Shown here piece by piece: positions 6,150 through 9,739 of a DNA stretch of 9,739 nucleotides. A program made the translations under genes and the position numbers. How positions within the stretch are numbered: the first letter of the stretch is position 1; every line of letters starts with the position of its first letter. Origin of the DNA: Planctomycetaceae bacterium (lineage in GTDB: Bacteria; Planctomycetota; Planctomycetia; Pirellulales; Thermoguttaceae); NCBI GenBank assembly GCA_031278315.1, contig JAITKS010000451.1:1-9739 (forward strand). Direction: 5' to 3'. Under the pieces are notes generated by a model, which was not told where the DNA came from, did not search any database, and saw only the letters and a program-made list of their open reading frames with translations.

Positions 6150-7646
6150 GTGTCTCAAGACGATAACATATCTCCAAATAAAAATAATGATGAAATAAAT
6201 CAAGACGCGATAAATTCACGTCAAGAGATTGATTTCGACCAACTTTTCGATCAAAACGATAACGAAAAAACTGAGATTACTTCAAATAATGATAACAAAA
6301 TTATCTCCGATGAAAATTTTGATAACATCGATTCAGATAATATTTTGTCTGACGATATTTCTACTAATCCAACAACTGAATTTAATTCCGATAAACTCCA
6401 TTTGAATTTTAATGAGATTAAAGAAAATAACTCGTCGGAAAAAATTTTTGAACTCAACACTGCCGGCACCGAGAGTAACAATATTGCAAATGACGATATT
6501 TCAAGTGACATTTTGATAGTTGATTCTACAGACGAATTGGGGGCGTTAAGTGAATCATACGAATTAGGCTTAAACGAGTTTGCTGTAGAGCCGGTTGATT
6601 TTGTTGATGCAATAAATTTGTCGGCAAAGTCTGATGTTAGTTCTGATGTTAGTGTTGAGTTATCGCAGGAGCATAGTCTAGGTAAAGAAAATGCGGTAGA
6701 TTTTGATTTTCTTAATTTTCAGGATTCAATTTCAGATGAAAGCGGTTTTAATCTTTCACAAGAAAGTGAGACTAATATCATTGATAAATCAAGTACAAAT
6801 GATAAATCAAGTACAAATGATGCAGAATTTTTGGACGTGAATAATTTAGTATCTAACTATGCCGAGAATGATATTGAGGATGATATTGAGAAATTATTTT
6901 CGGAAAATTTTGAAAATCACGGCAATAATTTTAATGATTTTCCGCTTGAAAATACGGGAGCGATTGATGATCTTGATTTTCAGCAATTGTTGAATGATCC
7001 GCAAGCGGATAATGAAATTGGCGGGGATGATATTGGTCAACCGTTTATTGAGACTGGATTGACTGCTGCGGATAATGGAGTTCTGAATGAAATTGACAAC
7101 GAGTTTGATAACAAAATTGAAATCGAAGCCGTAGATGAGGGATTGGCAGCGGAACCGGCGAATTTCAAAGAAAAACTTGTTAATGTATTGAAGCGTTTAT
7201 TTTTGACAATTTCGGGCGGCAGGTTTATTGGAGTTGAAGGAATTCTTTGTATTATTATTTTTTCGATTTTGTTTTTATGGTTGTTGTTTATGAATATACA
7301 GGCGGTATTTTATAATCAATCTTATGTTAGTTTCGGATCAAGAATTCTTTATATTGTGTTATTGAATTTGTTTGGTGCTTGCGGACTTTTAGTTCCTGCA
7401 TGGATGTTTTTAAACAGAGGTGAAAAAGAGGATACCCGTGCGATGAAAGATCGCAATGACGTTTTCAGAGTGATGTTAGGAGTTAGTTTAATTGTTATGG
7501 TAATTGGAGTTATTCTGTTGACGAATGAGTTCTTTCGTTATGATTTTATTGTGCATGCGGGCAAACCTGATCTTGTGCCGTCTAAAGAAATTCAAACCAA
7601 GATACCTGAAATCATGCCTAATGGTATTCCAGAGCCTCTACCGTAA
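6150..7646 (+). CDS. Unknown protein: long acidic region plus three membrane segments
   Basis: I do not recognise this 498-aa protein. Residues 1 to about 340 are low-complexity and rich in Asp, Glu, Asn and Ser with few basic residues, so probably disordered. This region includes two in-frame repeats, SDVS twice (161-168) and DKSSTN twice (212-223). A short basic amphipathic stretch, KEKLVNVLKRLFLT, leads into three hydrophobic segments at about 365-383, 399-421 and 439-458. The loop between the second and third is charged (about 422-438), and the tail (471-498) is Pro-rich. There is no N-terminal signal peptide, so the acidic region is probably cytoplasmic; an odd number of segments would then put the tail outside. 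No catalytic motif is visible. The GTG start is fixed by a good Shine-Dalgarno. fhs follows 103 bp after the stop, giving no firm functional clue. An acidic tether or scaffold at the membrane is conceivable but speculative. Confidence 0.85.
   Translation: MSQDDNISPNKNNDEINQDAINSRQEIDFDQLFDQNDNEKTEITSNNDNKIISDENFDNIDSDNILSDDISTNPTTEFNSDKLHLNFNEIKENNSSEKIFELNTAGTESNNIANDDISSDILIVDSTDELGALSESYELGLNEFAVEPVDFVDAINLSAKSDVSSDVSVELSQEHSLGKENAVDFDFLNFQDSISDESGFNLSQESETNIIDKSSTNDKSSTNDAEFLDVNNLVSNYAENDIEDDIEKLFSENFENHGNNFNDFPLENTGAIDDLDFQQLLNDPQADNEIGGDDIGQPFIETGLTAADNGVLNEIDNEFDNKIEIEAVDEGLAAEPANFKEKLVNVLKRLFLTISGGRFIGVEGILCIIIFSILFLWLLFMNIQAVFYNQSYVSFGSRILYIVLLNLFGACGLLVPAWMFLNRGEKEDTRAMKDRNDVFRVMLGVSLIVMVIGVILLTNEFFRYDFIVHAGKPDLVPSKEIQTKIPEIMPNGIPEPLP
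6630..6653 (+). repeat. 12-bp in-frame tandem repeat
   Basis: Two exact copies of tctgatgttagt (6630-6641 and 6642-6653) encode SDVS twice in the acidic region of the unknown membrane protein. The unit length preserves the reading frame. Confidence 0.95.
6783..6818 (+). repeat. 18-bp in-frame tandem repeat
   Basis: Two exact copies of gataaatcaagtacaaat (6783-6800 and 6801-6818) encode DKSSTN twice, at residues 212-223 of the unknown membrane protein. Identity at every base, including third codon positions, points to a recent duplication. Confidence 0.97.
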
Positions 7647-7749
7647 ACGCCTGTTTTCCGATTTTTCGATAGTTAAGCAGGCAGCTCGAACTGACAGTTA
7701 AAGTGAGAGCAATTTAAAATATTAACCTCAAGTAAAATTGAAATTATCA

Positions 7750-9426
7750 ATGACACATTTAAGCGATCTTGAAATAGCCCGCCGTACTGTTATTTTGCCG
7801 ATTACGGCAGTAGCAGAAAAAATCGGTCTTTCGGAAAATCTAATTGAAAGATACGGAAACTTTAAAGCTAAAATTTCTTTTGAGGCGATAGATTCGTCTT
7901 CCAACAAACCTGATGCGAAGTTGATACTTGTTACTGCGATCAGTCCAACTCCTGCCGGCGAGGGCAAAACAACGACGAGCATCGGAATCGCAGACGCTTT
8001 GAATCGAATTGGCAAGCGTGCGATTGTTTGTTTACGTGAACCGTCGATGGGACCGTGTTTTGGAATGAAGGGCGGAGCGACGGGCGGCGGTTATTCGCAA
8101 GTTGTGCCGATGGAGGATATCAATTTACATTTTACGGGTGATTTTCATGCAATTTCGGCAGCGCATAATATTCTGGCGGCGATGATTGATAATCATTTGC
8201 ATTTTGGTAATGCGATAGGAATTGACGAGCGGCGGATTACTTGGAATCGTGTTGTTGATTTGAATGATCGGGCTTTGCGAAAGGTTGTTATTGGGCTGGG
8301 CGGAGCTGCTAATTCAATTCCGCGTGAGAGCGGTTATGATATTACGGTTGCTTCTGAGGTGATGGCGATTTTTTGTCTGAGTAAATCGGTTTCGGAGTTG
8401 AAGTCGCGATTGGGCAAAATTATTATTGGTTATAGGAAAGACGGTTCACCGGTTGTTGCTGCCGACTTAAAGGCTAGCGGTTCGATGGCTGTTTTGTTAC
8501 GAGACGCTTTGAAACCGAATCTTGTGCAAACTCTTGAAGGTAATCCGGCGATAATTCATGGCGGTCCGTTTGCGAATATTGCTCATGGATGTAATTCAAT
8601 TTTAGCAACAAAATTCGCGCTTAAAAATTCTGACTATGTTGTTACGGAAGCGGGATTCGGTGCTGATTTAGGTGCTGAGAAATTTTTTGATATCAAATGC
8701 AGACAAGCCGAACTTAAACCGGATGCAGTTGTAATTGTTGCGACTGTAAGAGCGTTAAAATATCATGGCGGCATTGATGTGAAAGATTTGAGTATTCCGA
8801 ATGTTAGAGCTTTGGAATCGGGTTTTGTGAATTTGTCGAGACATGTTGAAAACATGTTATTGTATGGGTTGCCGGTAGTTGTTGCGATCAATGCTTTTCC
8901 GAGTGACACGGAGGAGGAAACGCAATTATTAATTGATAAAGCGCAGTCGATAGGTATTAGGGCGATTAGGGCGAAACATTGGGCAAGCGGCGGCGAGGGT
9001 GCAATAGACATTGCGAATGTGGTTGTGAGTGAAATTGAGTCGAAGGGGGCGTCGTTCAAGTTACTTTATTCGGACGAGTTATCGTTATTAGAAAAGGTAG
9101 AAACTATTTGCCGTAAAATTTATCGTGCTGATGGAATTAGTATTGATAAGAATATACGGAAAAAATTTGATCAATTTACGGAATTAGGATTTAGCAAGTT
9201 ACCGGTTTGTATTGCCAAGACGCAGTATTCGTTTTCAACTGATCCGGCGTTGCGCGGTTGTCCGACGAAATTTGTTGTACCGATAAGAGACGCAAAAATT
9301 TCAGCTGGTGCGGGATTTGTTGTTGTCTTGACGGGTGATATTATGACGATGCCGGGTTTATCGCGTTCGCCTGCAGCAGAAAAAATCGACATAGATGCTG
9401 ATGGTCAGATTATTGGATTATTTTAA
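7750..9426 (+). CDS. fhs: Formate-tetrahydrofolate ligase
   Basis: Cytosolic enzyme that joins formate to tetrahydrofolate using ATP to give 10-formyl-tetrahydrofolate, feeding purine synthesis, initiator tRNA formylation, or the methyl branch of acetogenic metabolism. The family is highly conserved and this copy looks complete at 558 aa, close to the usual 555-560. Motifs, numbered from ATG 7750: nucleotide-binding PTPAGEGKTTT (66-76), REPSMGP (96-102), KGGATGGGYSQVVPMEDINL (107-126), LHFTGDFHAI (126-135), and EGNPAIIHGGPFANIAHG (263-280), matching the family's second signature. VTEAGFGADLGAEKFFDIKC follows. An upstream in-frame TTG at 7738 would add four residues; ATG 7750 is preferred because THLSDLEIARR resembles family N-termini. 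No Shine-Dalgarno is visible. No folD, metF or CO-dehydrogenase genes are adjacent, so the window does not say whether it serves biosynthesis or acetogenesis. Confidence 0.97.
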   Translation: MTHLSDLEIARRTVILPITAVAEKIGLSENLIERYGNFKAKISFEAIDSSSNKPDAKLILVTAISPTPAGEGKTTTSIGIADALNRIGKRAIVCLREPSMGPCFGMKGGATGGGYSQVVPMEDINLHFTGDFHAISAAHNILAAMIDNHLHFGNAIGIDERRITWNRVVDLNDRALRKVVIGLGGAANSIPRESGYDITVASEVMAIFCLSKSVSELKSRLGKIIIGYRKDGSPVVAADLKASGSMAVLLRDALKPNLVQTLEGNPAIIHGGPFANIAHGCNSILATKFALKNSDYVVTEAGFGADLGAEKFFDIKCRQAELKPDAVVIVATVRALKYHGGIDVKDLSIPNVRALESGFVNLSRHVENMLLYGLPVVVAINAFPSDTEEETQLLIDKAQSIGIRAIRAKHWASGGEGAIDIANVVVSEIESKGASFKLLYSDELSLLEKVETICRKIYRADGISIDKNIRKKFDQFTELGFSKLPVCIAKTQYSFSTDPALRGCPTKFVVPIRDAKISAGAGFVVVLTGDIMTMPGLSRSPAAEKIDIDADGQIIGLF

Positions 9427-9450
9427 TTGTAAAATATCAGTGAAATAATT
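9427..9450 (+). repeat. Post-stop repeat, copy 2 (after fhs)
   Basis: This 24-nt stretch begins at the base after the fhs stop codon and matches 3751-3774 at 22 of 24 positions in the same orientation. The differences are at its 7th and 17th bases. Confidence 0.55.
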
Positions 9451-9502
9451 TATTGTTATCGGTAACGCGGTCATCTCGACTGCATCTTTAGGTGTTTTTT
9501 GG

Positions 9503-9526
9503 CAGGATTACAGGATTGACAGGATT
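9503..9526 (+). repeat. caggatt short repeat, three copies
   Basis: caggatt occurs at 9503-9509, 9511-9517 and 9520-9526, with start points 8 and 9 bp apart. From memory, similar caggatta/caggattga phrases occur in intergenic DNA of many unrelated bacteria; that recollection cannot be checked here. Confidence 0.8.
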
Positions 9527-9555
9527 TTTTAAATGATAAATTAAAAGAATCGTAA

Positions 9556-9615
9556 TATACTTTTCACACTTTAAATTTCGGTTTTTGTTTTAAACTAAAC
9601 TCGCCCTGAAAGGGC
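9556..9615 (-). repeat. Right arm of 60-nt inverted repeat
   Basis: Its reverse complement matches 59-118 at 51 of 60 positions without gaps, including 26 identical bases (9556-9581). The outer end (9603-9615) is the intact palindrome gccctgaaagggc, which is degraded in the left copy. Confidence 0.85.
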
Positions 9616-9729
9616 AATCAGCATTAGCGTAGGGCAACGCCCTACGGAAAAAATATAACACACCAAAGCCCTGTAAGGGCGGCAGCAAAAAGATTATTTA
9701 TGATCTTTAGGCTTGTGCCCTTTCAGGGC
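9603..9729 (+). repeat. Palindrome cluster, REP/BIME-like
   Basis: Five hairpins in 127 bp. These are gccctgaaagggc (9603-9615); cgtagggc/gccctacg with an aac loop (9628-9646); gccctgtaagggc (9668-9680); aaagat/atcttt with an 8-nt loop (9689-9708); and gccctttcagggc (9717-9729), the reverse complement of the first. The second is an 8-bp perfect stem and would be very stable in RNA or single-stranded DNA. Such clusters are typical of REP-like elements and may also act as transcript ends after fhs, although no T-run follows. Confidence 0.85.
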
Positions 9730-9739
9730 TTAATTTCAA

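Larger units (their letters stand above)
9427..9739. other. Right-edge spacer made of stacked repeats
   Basis: No gene. In order it holds: the 24-nt element shared with the hemD downstream region (9427-9450); a small gtta/taac hairpin near 9455-9466; the caggatt triplet (9503-9526); the right inverted-repeat arm (9556-9615); and a chain of palindromes (9603-9729). The palindrome chain may continue beyond the window edge. Confidence 0.7.

Noticed and set aside
7647..7749. Folate-type riboswitch or attenuator before fhs
   Set aside because: Only a 5-bp gcctg/caggc pairing (7649-7653 with 7678-7682) is seen. The conserved core of a known tetrahydrofolate riboswitch is not recognisable.
8763..9059. 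Minus-strand frames opposite fhs, including 9171-9392 and 7728-8015
   Set aside because: They lie antisense within a highly conserved, clearly coding gene and show no family resemblance.
59..9615. Composite transposon or genomic island with terminal inverted repeats
   Set aside because: No transposase, integrase or target-site duplication is seen, and the enclosed genes are ordinary metabolic genes. Dispersed intergenic repeats explain the arms better.
9603..9729. CRISPR array
   Set aside because: The palindromes are 13-20 nt, with unequal short spacers and differing sequences. There are no regular repeats of 25-40 nt and no cas genes.

Overview
The window is AT-rich bacterial chromosomal DNA with six protein-coding genes, all on the + strand, separated by long repeat-bearing spacers. 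In order they are: a sirtuin deacylase, a long acyl-CoA dehydrogenase, uroporphyrinogen-III synthase, a beta-ketoacyl-ACP synthase, a three-membrane-segment protein of unknown function, and formate-tetrahydrofolate ligase. I see no rRNA, tRNA, CRISPR array, transposase or phage gene. Only the unknown membrane protein has a clear Shine-Dalgarno sequence. Sparse gene packing, weak ribosome-binding sites, and the wording of the HemD, acyl-CoA dehydrogenase and ketosynthase proteins suggest a low-GC member of the Planctomycetota. That assignment rests on remembered family resemblance and is tentative. Lentisphaerota and Bacteroidota/Chlorobi-like groups are alternatives.

Layout. Positions 1-158 are a spacer containing one arm of a 60-nt inverted repeat. 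Positions 159-1022 encode the sirtuin. After a 177-bp spacer come the acyl-CoA dehydrogenase (1200-2930) and hemD (3007-3735), the closest gene pair. A 413-bp spacer (3736-4148) holds a two-hairpin repeat element. The ketosynthase (4149-5390) ends inside a 10-bp tandem repeat. A 759-bp spacer (5391-6149) leads to the unknown membrane protein (6150-7646), followed by fhs (7750-9426). The last 313 bp are packed with intergenic repeats: an element shared with the hemD downstream region, a caggatt triplet, the other arm of the inverted repeat, and a cluster of palindromes running to the window edge.

How the genes relate. All recognised enzymes are metabolic: NAD-dependent deacylation, acyl-CoA oxidation, tetrapyrrole synthesis, fatty acyl elongation and one-carbon activation. 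They do not form one pathway and look like scattered housekeeping genes. I find no defence, secretion or biosynthetic system. The less ordinary content is the repeat architecture, which pairs mirrored ends with hairpins of matching geometry but different sequence, plus the unknown acidic membrane protein and the altered gate loop of the ketosynthase.
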